From Dethiosulfatibacter sp. (GTDB lineage Bacteria; Bacillota_A; Clostridia; Tissierellales; Dethiosulfatibacteraceae): a stretch of DNA of 5,305 nucleotides. The notes below the pieces were generated by a model that worked only from the letters and a program-made list of their open reading frames with translations, ran no database searches and was not told the origin of the DNA. Location of the stretch: NCBI GenBank assembly GCA_019084435.1, contig JAHRFV010000184.1, positions 1 to 5,305 on the forward strand. The letters are read 5' to 3'. Position numbers and translations under genes: made by a program. Shown here piece after piece: positions 5,174-5,305 of this stretch; position 1 is the first letter of the stretch; each line of letters begins with the position of its first letter.

Positions 5174-5248
5174 CGAATGAAAAATGGTCCACTCAGCGAT
5201 GCGTTTTTTGGTTTAACCAAGACATCGTGGACCATTTTTCACTTGAAA
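5148..5248. mobile_element. Insertion sequence ends, IS21-like, with no transposase between them
   Basis: TCAAGTGAAAAATGGTCCAC begins the left end at 5150, and its reverse complement closes the right end at 5246. The terminal inverted repeats are 24 bp and perfect (5150-5173 and 5223-5246). A second, direct copy of TGAAAAATGGTCCAC occurs inside the left end (5155-5169 and 5178-5192), and the inverted copy is at 5227-5241. Repeated transposase-binding motifs inside the ends and a TGTCAA-type tip are typical of the IS21 family (istA/istB). Only about 99 bp is present and no istA or istB sequence is seen. This is either a MITE-like internal deletion or two IS ends joined in assembly. Confidence 0.5.
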
Positions 5249-5305
5249 TAAACAACAAGCAATTTATAGATGATAAATTCACTTTTTCTAAGTGCGCTAA
5301 CAAAC
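5223..5305 (-). repeat. Right arm of a large terminal inverted repeat
   Basis: This is the reverse complement of 5091-5173 with one mismatch. It runs to the last base of the window. The part from 5248 onward is an inverted copy of the coding sequence of the gene at 5044, not a normal target-site duplication, which for IS21 elements would be a few bases in direct orientation. Confidence 0.95.

Noticed and set aside
5150..5246. A transcription terminator formed by the terminal palindrome
   Set aside because: The arms are far longer than a terminator stem, carry IS-end motifs and coding sequence, and are better explained as IS ends with inverted flanks.

Overview
The window looks like a chromosomal stretch of a low-GC Gram-positive bacterium, most likely a member of the Lactobacillales. 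The reasons are strong AGGAGG-type ribosome binding sites, TATAAT -10 boxes, AT-rich accessory genes, an RlmD/RlmCD-type rRNA methyltransferase, and IS21-like insertion sequence ends. The species cannot be named from the sequence. The first gene is visibly richer in GC (about 48% in the lines sampled) than the rest (roughly 25-40%), so a core gene is followed by accessory DNA.

Layout. Positions 2-370 hold the 3' end of a 23S rRNA uracil-5 methyltransferase gene (rlmD-like), followed by a rho-independent terminator. Next comes about 2.1 kb that looks like a small integrated element or its remnant: a TehB-like SAM methyltransferase (747-1298) behind a promoter overlapped by a perfect 13-bp inverted repeat, and a serine recombinase (1403-2326) with resolvase and recombinase domains but no zinc ribbon. 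The last codons of rlmD are repeated exactly (27 bp) at 335-361 and 2443-2469. The second copy encodes the same C-terminus (HVETIVLMSR) ending in Lys instead of Val, with its own stop codon. This is the footprint expected when an element inserts in the 3' end of rlmD, supplies a replacement end, and leaves the displaced end on its far side. Homology between the two copies continues for about 240 bp downstream and includes short 30-nt-period tandem repeats of an unknown family.

Beyond the element, a non-coding stretch (about 2470-3083) leads to an apparent operon: a polytopic acyltransferase-3 family protein (3084-4316), an XRE-type DNA-binding protein with two membrane segments (4345-5043), and a small membrane protein (from 5044) cut off by an insertion sequence end. 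The window finishes in a large inverted repeat: 83-nt arms with one mismatch around a 49-nt centre. It consists of IS21-like left and right ends with almost nothing between them, flanked on both sides by the same chromosomal sequence in opposite orientations. This is either a fold-back assembly artefact at a contig edge or a real inverted duplication.

How the parts relate. The recombinase probably inserted the methyltransferase cargo at rlmD, in the same way that SCC elements use the 3' end of rlmH, but its truncation suggests the element is now fixed. The acyltransferase, regulator and small membrane protein are probably co-transcribed and act at the cell envelope. No clearly new biological system is demonstrated. 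The best leads are the rlmD integration footprint, the intergenic repeat family, and the terminal palindrome.
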